Notes: generated by a model from the letters alone, not told the origin. Shown: positions 20,198 to 32,092, numbered from the stretch's first letter. The stretch is 64,000 bases of DNA from Candidatus Methylopumilus rimovensis (GCF_006364615.1 NZ_CP040986.1:744001-808000); one strand, 5' to 3'. Numbers and translations: made by a program.

Positions 20198-21462
20198 ATC
20201 TTTTCAATACCGCCCATATAAGGAATCAATACTTTGGGTATCGTAATACTGCCATCTTCGTTCTGATAGTTTTCAATAACTGCAACCAAGGTTCTACCTA
20301 CAGCCAATCCAGAACCATTTAATGTATGAAGAAATAAATTCTTTCCATCTTCACTTTTAAATCTAGCTTTTAATCGCCTAGCTTGGAAAGCTTCACAATT
20401 TGAAACAGATGAAATTTCACGATATGTATTTTGTGATGGAAGCCAAACTTCCAAATCAAAAGTTTTTGCTGCGCCAAAGCCCATATCACCTGTACATAAT
20501 GACAACAATCGATATGGAAGCTCTAATGAAGTCAAGATAAACTCAGCATGCGAAACCATCTCTTCTAATGCTTCGTAACTTTTATCAGGATGCACAATCT
20601 GAACCATTTCAACTTTATCAAATTGATGCTGCCTAATCATACCGCGTGTGTCTTTTCCATATGATCCGGCTTCTGACCTAAAGCATGGCGTATGTGCGGT
20701 TAATTTAATAGGAAGATCAGACTGTTTAACAACTTCATCTCGAACAAAATTTGTTAGCGTCACTTCAGAAGTTGGAATTAAATATAATTTACTTTCATTG
20801 TGTGAAAGGCTAAAAAGATCAGCTTCGAACTTAGGGAGCTGTCCTGTGCCTATTAGTGTCTCGCTATTCACTAAATAAGGCGTATAACATTCTTTATATC
20901 CGTGTTTCTCTGTTTGAGTGTCAAGCATGTATTGCGCAATAGCGCGATGCAGCCTTGCAAGCTTACCTTCCATTACTACAAAACGAGCCCCAGAAAGCTT
21001 TGCACCTAAATCAAAATTAAGTCCATGATTTGCACCCACATCAACATGGTCTTTAACTTTAAAAGTAAATTTTCTAGGCTCACCTACCGTCTTAACTATT
21101 TTGTTATCGGCTTCAGACTTACCTAGAGGGGTAGATTCGTGCGGAATATTAGGAAGATTCAGCATAAACTGATTAATTTTTTCTTGTAGCTCAGCCAATT
21201 CTGACTCACCTGCTTTTAAATCATCAGAAATAGCATTGACGCTTTTCATAAGTAAATCAGTATTCTCATTCTTAGATTTCGCAATGCCTATTTCTTTTGA
21301 AATAGAGTTTCTTTTTTCTTGAAAATCTTGCGTCTTTACTTGCAGTTCTTTTCTTACATTTTCCAATGACTGAAAAGTGCTTAAATCAAGATCAAAGCCT
21401 CGACTTGAAAGCTTTTGTTTAACAAATTCAATATCATTTCTTAATAACTGAATATCTATCAT
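20194..21462 (-). CDS. serS: Serine-tRNA ligase
   Basis: Class II aminoacyl-tRNA synthetase that charges tRNA-Ser and supplies Ser-tRNA for selenocysteine where used. It has 422 residues. The N-terminal long coiled-coil arm (about residues 30-100, rich in Lys/Glu/Gln) grips the tRNA variable arm. The catalytic core has motif 2 [20 protein letters not shown] and motif 3 [19 protein letters not shown]. It is last in the minus-strand ftsK-lolA-rarA-serS run, 7 bases after rarA. The stop overlaps that of rpiA by 4 bases. Confidence 0.97.
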   Translation of the reverse strand: MIDIQLLRNDIEFVKQKLSSRGFDLDLSTFQSLENVRKELQVKTQDFQEKRNSISKEIGIAKSKNENTDLLMKSVNAISDDLKAGESELAELQEKINQFMLNLPNIPHESTPLGKSEADNKIVKTVGEPRKFTFKVKDHVDVGANHGLNFDLGAKLSGARFVVMEGKLARLHRAIAQYMLDTQTEKHGYKECYTPYLVNSETLIGTGQLPKFEADLFSLSHNESKLYLIPTSEVTLTNFVRDEVVKQSDLPIKLTAHTPCFRSEAGSYGKDTRGMIRQHQFDKVEMVQIVHPDKSYEALEEMVSHAEFILTSLELPYRLLSLCTGDMGFGAAKTFDLEVWLPSQNTYREISSVSNCEAFQARRLKARFKSEDGKNLFLHTLNGSGLAVGRTLVAVIENYQNEDGSITIPKVLIPYMGGIEKI

Positions 21463-21469
21463 AAATACC

Positions 21470-22774
21470 CTATTTCTTTTGCTTGTCCTGAGATTTTAAA
21501 TAATTCATTTTTTCAAGAATTTTACTCTCTAATCCTCGAGTTGTAGGCTTATAAAATTCAATAGGCTCTAAATTATCTGGAAAATATTTTTCACCTGACG
21601 CATACGCATCGGGTTCATTATGGGCATATCGATAATTTTTACCGTAATCTAATTCTTTCATAAGCTTAGTTGGAGCATTTCGAAGATGTACAGGCACATC
21701 GCTATTATCACCATCACCTACAAACGCTTTCACTTCATTAAAGGCCATATAGGCTGCATTACTTTTAGCCGCAATAGATAAGTAAATCACCGCATTTGAA
21801 AGCGCTAACTCACCCTCAGGCGAACCTAAACGCTCATAAATTTGATAGGCCTCTAAAGCCATGGTTTGTGCCTTCGGATCAGCTAACCCTATATCCTCAA
21901 TTGCAATACGAACAATTCTTCTTGCCAAATAAAGTGGATCAGCTCCCCCATCCAGCATACGATGGAGCCAATACAGAGCTGCATTCGGATCAGAGCCTCT
22001 CACAGATTTATGAAGCGCTGAGATTTGATCGTAAAATTGATCTCCGCCTTTATCAAAGCGTCTTACTTTGCTCGTAATCGTTTTCTTTAAAAAATCTTGA
22101 TCAATTTTATTTACTTTTAAAGATGTGGCTGTATTAAAAAGTAATTCTAAGAAATTAAGCAAACGTCTAGCATCGCCATTGATATGACCAATAATTTCTT
22201 GTCTAGCTTCTTCATCTACTTCAATATCTGGCGCAATATAATTTTTTGCTTTTTCATAGATCAAAAGAAGATCTTCTTGATCCAGCATTTTTAAAACGTA
22301 GACTTGGGATCGACTTAATAAAGCAGAGTTAACTTCAAAAGATGGATTTTCAGTTGTCGCTCCAATAAAAGTAATGAGCCCTGATTCGACATGCGGCAAA
22401 AATGCATCTTGTTGACTTTTATTAAATCGATGAACTTCATCTACAAATAGAATTGTCTTCTTATTATATTGTTGTAAATTAAGCTGTGCTTTATCTATAG
22501 CCTCTCGAATGTCTTTAACGCCAGACAATACTGCGGACACAGATATAAACTCAGCATCAATGGAATTGGCAATCACACGTGCAATCGTTGTTTTTCCAAC
22601 TCCTGGCGGCCCCCAAAGAATCATGGACGGTAGATTTCCTGATTCTATTGCGACGCGTAATGATTTACCTTCACCTAAAATATGTTTTTGTCCTGCAATT
22701 TCACTGACAGATTTAGGCCTTAAATACTCAGCGAGAGGCAATTGGGATTGATTAGGTTCAAACATTTGGTTCAT
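21470..22774 (-). CDS. rarA: Replication-associated recombination AAA ATPase RarA (MgsA)
   Basis: Clamp-loader-like AAA+ ATPase that acts at stalled replication forks. It has 434 residues. Walker A GPPGVGKT is at residues 55-62, Walker B is [16 protein letters not shown], and sensor 1 lies in [14 protein letters not shown]. The C-terminal part, with [20 protein letters not shown] and [20 protein letters not shown], is the MgsA/YrvN tetramerisation domain. The lolA-rarA-serS neighbourhood is the same as in many proteobacteria, including the ftsK-lolA-rarA-serS order of Escherichia coli. Only 5 bases separate it from lolA. Confidence 0.96.
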   Translation of the reverse strand: MNQMFEPNQSQLPLAEYLRPKSVSEIAGQKHILGEGKSLRVAIESGNLPSMILWGPPGVGKTTIARVIANSIDAEFISVSAVLSGVKDIREAIDKAQLNLQQYNKKTILFVDEVHRFNKSQQDAFLPHVESGLITFIGATTENPSFEVNSALLSRSQVYVLKMLDQEDLLLIYEKAKNYIAPDIEVDEEARQEIIGHINGDARRLLNFLELLFNTATSLKVNKIDQDFLKKTITSKVRRFDKGGDQFYDQISALHKSVRGSDPNAALYWLHRMLDGGADPLYLARRIVRIAIEDIGLADPKAQTMALEAYQIYERLGSPEGELALSNAVIYLSIAAKSNAAYMAFNEVKAFVGDGDNSDVPVHLRNAPTKLMKELDYGKNYRYAHNEPDAYASGEKYFPDNLEPIEFYKPTTRGLESKILEKMNYLKSQDKQKK

Positions 22775-22779
22775 AAGCG

Positions 22780-23784
22780 CTATTTACCTGAAGTCTCTTC
22801 TTGAATAAGCCATTTACCATCTATTTTTTTGACTAAAAGGGATTTATTAGAGTCTTCAGTTAATTTATCAGAAGTATATTTCTGTTTAAATTGTATGCGG
22901 GCCAGATTTTCATTTTTCATAGTCACTTTTATATCTTCAATTTCAACAAGAATTTTTCCTTGTGATGAGATTTTTTGTTTTCTTGAAGCTTGCCATAAAG
23001 CTAACGCATCACCGTTGGGTGTTTTAAAATCTTCGGCATACTTACTTAAGTAAACCCCAATGTCTTTGGCTGACCAAGCACTTACCCAACTATTCGCAAA
23101 TGCAATCAGCTCTGAATCTTTATTATTAGTAGGTTTTGTAGATGATGAATTATTAGAGGCTACGCCATTTTGTACAACATCGACACCAGTTGGCAGTTTA
23201 AATAAAAAATCATTGTCCACTAGGCTCACATTGTATTTTGCATTTTTAAAACTAATCGTTGTGGTATGTTCAAATGCATCAACAATTTTCATCACTGATA
23301 ATTTATTTTCAGTTAATCCAAGTATGACTTTGCTAAAACCAGCCCCCTCTTCTTTAGGAACTGCTTCGACCCATTTAATATTTTGGTTCATTTCATTAGC
23401 GACCTGGTCTTCTATATTTCTGAGAGTAAAATATTTTTCAATATTTTTGCCTGCAATAATGAGAAGTGGTGTTGATCCAGCAACTTTAGCTATAGGATTA
23501 ATAGAAACTTGTCTTAGATCCTGATCGTACATAAAGAGTCGATCGCCATCACTGATAATTTGATTTTGATAAGGCTTTAAATAATCCCACCTAAATTTAT
23601 TAGGTCTTTTAAATAACATAACGCCTTCTACGTCCTGAAGTTTTAAGCCTTTCTTATCCAAAACAACCTGACTAAATTCAGAAGACATACTTGAAACGTT
23701 ATTCACAAAAGCATTTAAATCTGAAATGCCGTCTGCAAGAACATTGAATGAGAAAATTAAAAAAGCAAAAAAGATTTTATTCAT
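22780..23784 (-). CDS. lolA: LolA lipoprotein carrier with a C-terminal NTF2-like (Cds6-type) extension
   Basis: Periplasmic chaperone that carries lipoproteins from LolCDE to LolB. A signal peptide (about residues 1-17, ending VLA) precedes a normal LolA domain at about 18-205, with [19 protein letters not shown] and [16 protein letters not shown]. LolA usually ends near 200-210 residues. Here a Ser/Asn/Thr-rich linker (about 206-222) leads to a second domain at about 223-331 with [32 protein letters not shown] and a [11 protein letters not shown] ending. This resembles the NTF2-like domain found at the C-terminus of some L,D-transpeptidase and Cds6-type proteins. Its role here is unknown. 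The frame is continuous with no sign of a frameshift. The start overlaps ftsK by 8 bases. Confidence 0.85.
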   Translation of the reverse strand: MNKIFFAFLIFSFNVLADGISDLNAFVNNVSSMSSEFSQVVLDKKGLKLQDVEGVMLFKRPNKFRWDYLKPYQNQIISDGDRLFMYDQDLRQVSINPIAKVAGSTPLLIIAGKNIEKYFTLRNIEDQVANEMNQNIKWVEAVPKEEGAGFSKVILGLTENKLSVMKIVDAFEHTTTISFKNAKYNVSLVDNDFLFKLPTGVDVVQNGVASNNSSSTKPTNNKDSELIAFANSWVSAWSAKDIGVYLSKYAEDFKTPNGDALALWQASRKQKISSQGKILVEIEDIKVTMKNENLARIQFKQKYTSDKLTEDSNKSLLVKKIDGKWLIQEETSGK

Positions 23785-26128
23785 TTTGATTGGGAGCTAG
23801 GATGTCTCTATTGCCATTACTTTGCATAGCGGAAACGAGCCCAGCTCTTTCCATATCTTCAATAATTCTTGCGGCACGGTTATAACCAATGCGGAGATGT
23901 CTTTGCACTGAAGAGATGGATGGTTTTCTAGTTCGTAATACTAACTCCACAGCTTCATCATAAAGCGGGTCTTTCTCGCCAGAGAAATTAGAAGAAGAGT
24001 CGCCGTAATCACCGCTCTCTGAAGTTTCGTTAGTTAAAATACCTTCAATGTAATTAGGTTCGCCATGCGACTTAAGATAACTCACTACTTTATGAACTTC
24101 TTGGTCAGACACAAATGCACCATGAATTCTTTGAGGATAGCCTGAGCCTGCTGGCTGATATAACATATCCCCTTGCCCAAGGAGTGTTTCAGCGCCCATT
24201 TGATCTAAAATTGTTCGAGAATCGATTTTGCTAGAGACTTGGAATGCAATTCTTGCAGGAATGTTAGCTTTAATAAGCCCTGTAATGACATCAACGGAAG
24301 GTCTTTGTGTTGCTAATACTAGATGAATGCCAGAAGCTCTCGCTTTTTGAGCAAGTCTTGCAATAAGCTCTTCAATTTTTTTACCTACCACCATCATTAG
24401 ATCAGCAAGTTCGTCAATCACAATGACAATAAGCGGCATTTCAGATAAAGGTTCAGTATTTTCTGGATTCACAGGATCCGCAATTGGGGAGCCATCTTTA
24501 ATACTGTCTTTAATTTTTTGGTTGTATCCAGCTAAATTTCTAACGCCCAACATCGACATCAGCTTATAACGTCTTTCCATTTCAGCTACACACCAATTTA
24601 ATGCATTAGCAGCTTGGCGCATATCAGTAACAACTGGTGCTAATAAATGAGGAATGCCCTCATATACTGATAACTCGAGCATTTTAGGATCGATGAAAAT
24701 CATCCTAACTTTTTCAGAATTAGCTTTATAAAGCAAACTTAAGATTAATGCATTGATTGCCACTGATTTACCTGAGCCTGTGGTACCCGCAATTAATACA
24801 TGTGGCATTTTCGACAAATCAGCAACCTCGGGTCGGCCTGAAATATCTTTTCCCAAAGCAATCGTGAGTGAAGCGCTCGTATCTGCAAAGATTTGAGAGC
24901 TCATAATTTCAGACAAATAAACAATCTGTCTCTTAGGATTAGGTATTTCTAATCCCATGCATGTTTTACCAGGAATCGTTTCAACCACACGAACGCTCAC
25001 AACAGAAAGTGCGCGTGCCAAATCTTTTGATAAGTTGGTCACCTGACTACCTTTAACACCTGGCGCTGGCTCAAACTCATAACGTGTAATTACAGGGCCT
25101 GGCTGAGCAGATATTACCTTCGCTTCAATACCAAAGTCCATTAATTTTTTTTCAATAAGTCGAGATATAAACTCGATTGTTTCTGGCGATTGAGGTTCAA
25201 CCTGATGCGAGGGTTGATCTAAAAGATGAAGTGGCGGTAATAAATTATCACTAAAATTAAATAGTGGAATTTGTTTTTCTTTTTGAACTCGCTCACTTTT
25301 TTTAATTTCAACTTCTGGAGATTCAATGTTAAGTGGCGATCTATTTTCAGATTTTCTTCGCTCACTCTCAAGCAGCTCCAATCTTTGCTTCTCGATAATT
25401 CTTCCGTGTTTGCGGTCTTGCCAATCTCTATATCTAAATTGTGCTCTTTGAAATAAAGCAAAAGTAAAGTGGCCAAAATGCTCTGAAATTTTAAGCCATG
25501 ACCATCCTGTAAATAGACTAAAACCGATCGCAATCGATGTAATGAGAAAAATACTTGAGCCTAAATAACCTAAAGATGCACGCAACGCATGATCAAATAA
25601 TTTTCCGAGCAATCCCCCTTGGCTTAATGGAAATTGAGCCGGCAGATCAACAAGATGGCCAGCCTCAAATGCAGCTGAACTAGAGATGAGAAGAAAGAAA
25701 CCAAAATAATTAAAAAGTAAAAAAGAGCGATAGCCTTTTAACTCTTTATTGTATTGCGGGTAAAGAAGCCAAATACTAAAGAAACACAAAAAGCTTAACC
25801 ACCAACTTGATAAGCCGAAAATATAGAGTAGCAAATCCGACAAATAAGAGCCAATAATACCACCGGCATTATGAATTGAATTTGCACCGCTGACACTATG
25901 AGACCATGAAGGATCTTGGTTAGAGTACGTCGCAAGTGTGATGGTTAAATAAAAGCCTAAAAAAATTAAACTTAACCACCAAGCTTCGCGTGTTAGCTTA
26001 TTTTTAATCCCACTCAGCTTGTTATCTTGTGGAGTTTGGCTAGCTTTTGTAGATTCTGATTTTTTTTTAAAAAACAAGGTTGTAAATACTCGGAATGTTT
26101 CATCAATTATATCAGTTTGAGGTGCCAA
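23777..26128 (-). CDS. ftsK: DNA translocase FtsK
   Basis: Septal DNA pump that clears chromosome dimers through XerCD/dif and takes part in division. The N-terminal domain has about four membrane segments (residues ~48-210). The linker is short, about 100 residues, and charged. The motor has Walker [10 protein letters not shown] (about residue 450) and Walker [14 protein letters not shown]. The C-terminal gamma winged helix ([20 protein letters not shown], then [13 protein letters not shown]) reads KOPS. At 783 residues it is a compact form. The only plausible start is TTG at 26128 ([10 protein letters not shown]), because no ATG or GTG occurs between the upstream in-frame stop and the first membrane segment. 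No Shine-Dalgarno is visible, so the exact start is uncertain. Confidence 0.95.
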   Translation of the reverse strand: MAPQTDIIDETFRVFTTLFFKKKSESTKASQTPQDNKLSGIKNKLTREAWWLSLIFLGFYLTITLATYSNQDPSWSHSVSGANSIHNAGGIIGSYLSDLLLYIFGLSSWWLSFLCFFSIWLLYPQYNKELKGYRSFLLFNYFGFFLLISSSAAFEAGHLVDLPAQFPLSQGGLLGKLFDHALRASLGYLGSSIFLITSIAIGFSLFTGWSWLKISEHFGHFTFALFQRAQFRYRDWQDRKHGRIIEKQRLELLESERRKSENRSPLNIESPEVEIKKSERVQKEKQIPLFNFSDNLLPPLHLLDQPSHQVEPQSPETIEFISRLIEKKLMDFGIEAKVISAQPGPVITRYEFEPAPGVKGSQVTNLSKDLARALSVVSVRVVETIPGKTCMGLEIPNPKRQIVYLSEIMSSQIFADTSASLTIALGKDISGRPEVADLSKMPHVLIAGTTGSGKSVAINALILSLLYKANSEKVRMIFIDPKMLELSVYEGIPHLLAPVVTDMRQAANALNWCVAEMERRYKLMSMLGVRNLAGYNQKIKDSIKDGSPIADPVNPENTEPLSEMPLIVIVIDELADLMMVVGKKIEELIARLAQKARASGIHLVLATQRPSVDVITGLIKANIPARIAFQVSSKIDSRTILDQMGAETLLGQGDMLYQPAGSGYPQRIHGAFVSDQEVHKVVSYLKSHGEPNYIEGILTNETSESGDYGDSSSNFSGEKDPLYDEAVELVLRTRKPSISSVQRHLRIGYNRAARIIEDMERAGLVSAMQSNGNRDILAPNQNE

Positions 26129-27187
<1,059 letters not shown>

Positions 27188-27191
27188 TGTC

Positions 27192-27740
27192 ATGGCAGCA
27201 AATGATGAAGACGAAATTGATTTATTCAGAGAAGCCATCAAAGGGGCAAATCCATTAAGAATCAGTCCCAAGAAAAAAGAGCATAAAGCCCCTCAAAAAA
27301 AACCCAAGCCGGTACCTCTTAACCTTATAAGAGACGAAAAACAAGCGCTCATTGATTCCATCAGCGATCACTATGAACCGCTTCATGATATTGAGAATGG
27401 AGAAGAACTTTTTTATATTAGAGAAGGCCATTCCCCTGATATTTTAAAAAAACTAAGAAAAGGATTTTGGGTTGTACAAAAATCTATTGATCTCCATGGC
27501 ATGATTTCGGATGAAGCTAAAGCCTATGTTGTTCAATTTATTGCTGAATGTAAAAAAAATAATATTCGATGCGTTCGCATCGTGCATGGAAAAGGTTACA
27601 ACTCGAAAAATAAGGAACCTGTTCTTAAAAACAAATTAAAGCATTGGTTAGCACAAAAAGAAGAGGTAATAGCATACGCTCAAGCTAGAGTGCATGATGG
27701 TGGTGGCGGCGCAGTTATTGTTTTATTAAGCGCACATTAA
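27192..27740 (+). CDS. Smr-domain protein (YdaL-like)
   Basis: Small protein of 182 residues. A charged, low-complexity N-terminal half (Lys/Pro-rich, about residues 20-50) is followed by an Smr domain at about 95-182. Diagnostic motifs are SIDLHGM (LDLHG-type) and RIVHGKGY (HGKG), then the Gly-rich HDGGGGAVIVLL end. Smr domains from MutS2 and stand-alone Smr proteins nick DNA or cleave RNA, and are linked to ribosome rescue in some species. The actual substrate here is unknown. The TAA stop is shared with the convergent ABC transporter gene. Confidence 0.85.
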   Translation: MAANDEDEIDLFREAIKGANPLRISPKKKEHKAPQKKPKPVPLNLIRDEKQALIDSISDHYEPLHDIENGEELFYIREGHSPDILKKLRKGFWVVQKSIDLHGMISDEAKAYVVQFIAECKKNNIRCVRIVHGKGYNSKNKEPVLKNKLKHWLAQKEEVIAYAQARVHDGGGGAVIVLLSAH

Positions 27741-29566
27741 GCCTCACCAAGGAAGCCTCCGCTTTGATGTCTCCAGAGTCTCGCATATAAACCTTTCTTT
27801 TTAATAAGCTCAGCATGAGACCCCTCCTCAATAATCTTACCTTTGTCGATGACAATTAGTCTATCCATTGCTGCAATAGTTGATAGTCGATGTGCGATTG
27901 CAATTACTGTTTTGCCTTCCATGAGTTGATAGAGGCTTTGCTGAATCACAACCTCAATCTCTGAGTCAAGCGCACTTGTTGCCTCATCTAACAACAATAT
28001 CGGCGCATCTTTTAACATAACTCTGGCAATAGATATTCGCTGCCTCTGGCCGCCTGATAATTTAACGCCTCTTTCTCCTACGTGTGCTTCATAACCTTTT
28101 CTAGAAAAATTATCTTCTAACTGCATTATAAAATCGTGCGCCTTAGCTCTTTTTGCAGCATCAATCATTTGTTTTTGAGTTGCATTAGGTCTGCCATACA
28201 CAATGTTATCTTTAACGGAACGGTGAAGAAGAGAAGTATCTTGGGTCACCATACCAATTTTTTCTCTTAAGCTATTTTGCTTTACTTTAGAAATATCTTG
28301 ATCATCAATTGTGATCATGCCTGCTTTGAGATCATAAAATCTTAATAGTAAATTTACGAGCGTAGATTTTCCTGAGCCAGATCTTCCTACTAAGCCAACC
28401 TTCTCACCCGGATTAATATGTAAAGAAAAGTTATGAATAACAGATTTTTTTTGGTTAGGATAATTAAAAACTATATTTTGAAATGAAACCGAAGCCTTCT
28501 TTATTTGGAGATCTTTTGCACTTTTTTCATCTTTAATCTCTTGATGCATTGATAAAGTATTCAAACCATCTTGAAGCGTTCCCACTTGTTCATATAGCGA
28601 AGTCATCTCCCACATCACCCAATGCGATATACCATTTAATCTAAGAGCCATGGCGGTGGAAGTTGCAATTACACCCACCATAATTTCGCTGCTCGACCAC
28701 AGCCAAATTGCAGCAAAAGCAGTACCAATCACAAGAAGCATACTGAGCAAATGGTTAATGACTTCAATCCAGCTAACTAATCGCATTTGCTTATTTACAC
28801 TAACTAAGAATTCCTTCATAGCCACTTTTGCAAAATTAGCTTCCCGTCCTGCATGTGAAAATAGTTTGATTGTGCTTATATTGGTATATGCATCTGTAAT
28901 TCTTCCAGTCATTAAAGATCTAGCATCAGCTTGATTTCTTGATAGCTTGCTTAAGCGCGGCACAAAATACACTAAAGCCAAAATATAAAATATTACCCAT
29001 CCAATAAAAGGAAGTATTAATACATAATTAAATTTGCCAACAACTAAAATCATCGTGAGAAAATAAATCACAACATAAATTAATATGTCAGCCAAAATAA
29101 ACCATAAATCTCTGACAGCAAGAGCAGTTTGCATAACTTTTGCAGCAACTCTTCCTGCAAATTCATTATGATAAAAATTCATACTTTGATTAAGAAGCAA
29201 GCGATGGAAATTCCAACGCATGCGCATCGGGAATGCGCCAGCAAGTGATTGATGCTTAATTAATGTTTGAAATAAAATAAGCACTGTACTTAAAATTAAA
29301 ATCAGGGAAGCAGATAGCAGCATTGAAAAATGTTGGCTCCAGAAATCATTTCGACTTGAATGATTTAAGAGATCAACAAGCGATCCCATGTATGAAAATA
29401 AAACAGCTTCGAATCCACCTATAAATGCTGTTAGTAAAGCCATACATAAAATTAGCCATCTAAGATTTTTCGTGCACAACCAAATAAATGGTAATAAAGT
29501 TTTAGGTGGGGTAACTAAAAAATCTTCAGGAAATGGATTAAGTAGCTTTTCGAAATGCTTAAACAT
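27737..29566 (-). CDS. ABC exporter, fused membrane and ATPase domains
   Basis: Half-transporter of 609 residues, presumably a homodimer. The N-terminal six-helix exporter domain covers about residues 30-335. The ATPase domain has Walker A GRSGSGKS (about 392-399), the signature LSGGQRQRISIAR (about 500), Walker B ILLLDEATSALD and the switch IAHRLSTI. The architecture matches MsbA-like or multidrug exporters. The sequence alone does not fix the substrate. It lies 8 bases downstream of ispF and may be cotranscribed with ispD-ispF. Confidence 0.85.
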   Translation of the reverse strand: MFKHFEKLLNPFPEDFLVTPPKTLLPFIWLCTKNLRWLILCMALLTAFIGGFEAVLFSYMGSLVDLLNHSSRNDFWSQHFSMLLSASLILILSTVLILFQTLIKHQSLAGAFPMRMRWNFHRLLLNQSMNFYHNEFAGRVAAKVMQTALAVRDLWFILADILIYVVIYFLTMILVVGKFNYVLILPFIGWVIFYILALVYFVPRLSKLSRNQADARSLMTGRITDAYTNISTIKLFSHAGREANFAKVAMKEFLVSVNKQMRLVSWIEVINHLLSMLLVIGTAFAAIWLWSSSEIMVGVIATSTAMALRLNGISHWVMWEMTSLYEQVGTLQDGLNTLSMHQEIKDEKSAKDLQIKKASVSFQNIVFNYPNQKKSVIHNFSLHINPGEKVGLVGRSGSGKSTLVNLLLRFYDLKAGMITIDDQDISKVKQNSLREKIGMVTQDTSLLHRSVKDNIVYGRPNATQKQMIDAAKRAKAHDFIMQLEDNFSRKGYEAHVGERGVKLSGGQRQRISIARVMLKDAPILLLDEATSALDSEIEVVIQQSLYQLMEGKTVIAIAHRLSTIAAMDRLIVIDKGKIIEEGSHAELIKKKGLYARLWRHQSGGFLGEA

Positions 29567-29574
29567 GAAAAAGC

Positions 29575-30051
29575 TTAATTAGACTCTATTAAACAGATAG
29601 CTTGGGCTGCAATACCCTCTCCTCTACCAGTAAATCCAAGAGTTTCAGTAGTTGTCGCTTTAACATTGATTCTATCTATATCTATATTACAATCCGATGC
29701 AATATTCTTTTTAATTTGATCAATATAAGGGGTTAATTTAGGCAATTCACAAATCACAGTCGCATCAATATTTACAATAGAATATTTTTTTTGCTGAAGA
29801 AGTGAAATGACTTTTTTTAAAATTTCTCTTGAATTTATATCCTTAATCAAAGGATCTGTATTTGGAAAATGCTTTCCAATATCACCTAAAGCAGCTGCGC
29901 CGAGAATAGCATCTGATATGGCATGAAGAAGAACGTCAGCATCTGAATGGCCATCCAATCCCTTACTGAATGGAATATCAACGCCGCCAATGATACATTT
30001 TCTTCCATTCACCAATTGATGAACATCAAAACCTTGTCCGACTTTTATCAT
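29575..30051 (-). CDS. ispF: 2-C-methyl-D-erythritol 2,4-cyclodiphosphate synthase
   Basis: Fifth step of the MEP isoprenoid pathway; it forms the cyclodiphosphate with release of CMP. It has 158 residues. The zinc ligands are Asp8 and His10 in GQGFDVHQL and the His of GLDGHSDADVLLHA. The CDP-binding end TTTETLGFTGRGEGIAAQA is intact. It follows ispD by 9 bases in the usual ispD-ispF order. Confidence 0.97.
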   Translation of the reverse strand: MIKVGQGFDVHQLVNGRKCIIGGVDIPFSKGLDGHSDADVLLHAISDAILGAAALGDIGKHFPNTDPLIKDINSREILKKVISLLQQKKYSIVNIDATVICELPKLTPYIDQIKKNIASDCNIDIDRINVKATTTETLGFTGRGEGIAAQAICLIESN

Positions 30052-30060
30052 AGTAAATAC

Positions 30061-30756
30061 CTATTTATTTATTAAACGTTCAAGGATACTGAGATCCTCT
30101 TGGTAGGTGACTTTAAAATTTTTAAAATTGCCTTTAATTAATTTAGGTTTCAAACCTAAACCCTCAATCGCCTGAGATTCATCCGTTGGAATTCCGTCAA
30201 ACTTTTCTAACGCATCACTTAACATTTTATATCGATACATTTGTGGTGTTTGTGCTTGCCACAAATAATCTCTTGAGGGTGACTCAACTACCCTATCTTC
30301 TTTATCAGATTTTTTTATAGTGTCTGCTATAGGATAAGCCAAGAGACCACCTACCGAATCATCTTTTAATACATGCATTAAACGCTCTACATCTTTTTCT
30401 TCTATACCAGGACGAGCAGCATCATGAACCAAAATCCAATCGCTGTCATCTGCATAATCTTTTATTATTTTTAGTGTATTAAGTACTGTTTCTGCTCGAG
30501 ATTCACCACCACAATAGTGAACACTAACCTTTGATGATAAAGACAGGTTAAGTGTTTTCCAGATTTCATCGTTTGGGTGAAGTGCAATATGAATTGAATC
30601 AACGAGTGGAATATTTTGAAAAACTCTAAGCACTCTCTCAATAAAGGTTTGCTTATGAATTTTAAGATATTGCTTAGGCTGGCCAAGCCCCATTCTGGAA
30701 CCTGAGCCTGCGGCTGGAATAATGATATGAAATTTGGCCATGGCAAATTTTAACAT
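30061..30756 (-). CDS. ispD: 2-C-methyl-D-erythritol 4-phosphate cytidylyltransferase
   Basis: Third step of the MEP pathway; it transfers CMP to methylerythritol phosphate. The CTP-binding loop is IPAAGSGSRMGLGQPKQYL, and the catalytic Arg/Lys lie in this loop. ILVHDAARPG and TDESQAIE are typical. From the ATG at 30756 the protein has 231 residues. A second ATG at 30741 (MAKFHIIIPAAG) also fits the family start. GAGG lies too close to the first ATG to decide. It is followed by ispF and sits 30 bases after amt. Confidence 0.95.
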   Translation of the reverse strand: MLKFAMAKFHIIIPAAGSGSRMGLGQPKQYLKIHKQTFIERVLRVFQNIPLVDSIHIALHPNDEIWKTLNLSLSSKVSVHYCGGESRAETVLNTLKIIKDYADDSDWILVHDAARPGIEEKDVERLMHVLKDDSVGGLLAYPIADTIKKSDKEDRVVESPSRDYLWQAQTPQMYRYKMLSDALEKFDGIPTDESQAIEGLGLKPKLIKGNFKNFKVTYQEDLSILERLINK

Positions 30757-30757
30757 G

Positions 30758-30771
30758 GCCTCATATGAGGC
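30758..30771. repeat. Perfect 14-base palindrome between amt and ispD
   Basis: GCCTCATATGAGGC reads the same on both strands and lies just upstream of the ispD start codon. Read on the plus strand it is followed by TTTT. Read in the direction of amt-ispD transcription it has no U-tract. It could be a weak processing or termination hairpin or an operator. No function can be assigned from sequence alone. Confidence 0.45.
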
Positions 30772-30786
30772 TTTTAAGAGATAAGA

Positions 30787-31977
30787 TTAATCTTCTGTAT
30801 TAGCGGCAATTTTATGAATCGAAATATCTGCACCATTAAATTCTTCTTCTTGGCTTAATCGTATACCAAAGAAATACTTGATGACCCCATAAACCAGAAA
30901 TCCGCCTAAAAGTGCTATACCCACTCCCAATAAAGTCCCAATGAGTTGCGATGTAAAACTAACACCACCCATGCCCCCAAAATATGTGGATCCAAAAATA
31001 CCTGCTGCAATGCCGCCCCAGGCTCCACATAGTCCATGCAATGGCCATACTCCCAATACATCATCAATTTTTAAACGATTTTGCGTGAGCGTAAAAGCCC
31101 ATACAAAAAGTATGCCGGCAACTAAACCAGTAATAAGGGCACCTATGGGATGAAAAATATCGGATCCCGCGCACACAGCTACAAGACCTGCGAGTGGTCC
31201 ATTATGGATAAAACCAGGATCATTTTTTCCAACGATGAGTGCTGCAATTGTGCCGCCTACTAATGCCATTAAAGAATTAATCGCTACAAGGCCTGAAATA
31301 CCGTTGGCAGTTTGCGCTGACATCACATTAAAACCGAACCAACCTACAGTTAAAATCCAAGCACCTAAAGCTAGAAATGGAATATTAGATGGCGGATACG
31401 CTTGGAGCCTTCCGTCTTTGCCATATCTCCCATGTCTCGCACCAAGTAATAACACGGCAACTAAAGCAATCCATCCACCCATGGCATGCACAACGACTGA
31501 ACCTGCAAAATCATGAAATTTAAATCCAAAATGACCTTCAAGAAAAGATTGAACGCCTAAATGATTATTCCAAGCAATACCTTCAAAAATGGGATACACG
31601 AATCCTACCAAAGCAAAAGTGGCTGCTAATTGAGAATTGAATTTAGCTCTCTCAGCAATACCTCCAGAAATAATTGCAGGAATCGCTGCAGCAAAAGTTA
31701 GTAAAAAGAAAAACTTTACAAGGTCATATCCATTTTTAGCAGACAATGTTTCTGCTGGAGATAAGAAATTAACCCCATATGCGATGCCATACCCAATAAA
31801 GAAATATGCAATCGTCGACACAGAAAAATCAACAAGAATTTTAACAAGCGCATTCACTTGGTTTTTATGACGAACTGTACCTACTTCTAAAAATGCAAAC
31901 CCCGCATGCATAGCAAGCACCATTATCGCGCCTAACAAAACAAACAAAACATCATTTGCACCAATTAAGTTATCCAT
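30787..31977 (-). CDS. amt: Ammonium transporter (Amt family)
   Basis: Inner-membrane ammonium channel of 396 residues with about eleven hydrophobic segments. The twin pore histidines lie in VVHAMGGWIALVAVLLLGARH and VWPLHGLCGAWGGIAAGIFG. NVMSAQ and the cytoplasmic C-terminal tail (SQEEEFNGADISIHK) are typical; the tail is where GlnK docks in AmtB. There is no obvious cleaved signal peptide. A Shine-Dalgarno AAGGA lies 9 bases before the ATG. No glnK is adjacent, unlike the common glnK-amtB pair. Two NtrC-like boxes sit 116 and 155 bases upstream, suggesting nitrogen control. Confidence 0.95.
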   Translation of the reverse strand: MDNLIGANDVLFVLLGAIMVLAMHAGFAFLEVGTVRHKNQVNALVKILVDFSVSTIAYFFIGYGIAYGVNFLSPAETLSAKNGYDLVKFFFLLTFAAAIPAIISGGIAERAKFNSQLAATFALVGFVYPIFEGIAWNNHLGVQSFLEGHFGFKFHDFAGSVVVHAMGGWIALVAVLLLGARHGRYGKDGRLQAYPPSNIPFLALGAWILTVGWFGFNVMSAQTANGISGLVAINSLMALVGGTIAALIVGKNDPGFIHNGPLAGLVAVCAGSDIFHPIGALITGLVAGILFVWAFTLTQNRLKIDDVLGVWPLHGLCGAWGGIAAGIFGSTYFGGMGGVSFTSQLIGTLLGVGIALLGGFLVYGVIKYFFGIRLSQEEEFNGADISIHKIAANTED

Positions 31978-32092
31978 GACGAGAATTCCTTATCTTTAGT
32001 ATTTAATTAAACTTAATTTTATATAAAAAAGAATGGAAATTAGAGATTGTGAATTTTTTTATCTTAAAATTTGCGAATTATTCTAATTTTAA

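Noticed and set aside
23060-23524. 154-codon plus-strand frame opposite lolA
   Set aside because: Low-complexity, Ser/Leu-rich with no family resemblance. It is fully covered by LolA coding sequence on the other strand.
25219-25533. 104-codon frame within ftsK in another frame
   Set aside because: It corresponds to the AT-rich linker region of ftsK and shows no start signal or domain.
30941-31870. Three plus-strand frames opposite amt
   Set aside because: Ala/Pro/Thr-rich shadows of the hydrophobic amt reading frame, with no protein-like features.
31978-32092. Sigma-54 promoter for amt
   Set aside because: I looked for GG-N10-GC with TGGCAC/TTGC context between the NtrC-like boxes and the amt start and found no acceptable match.
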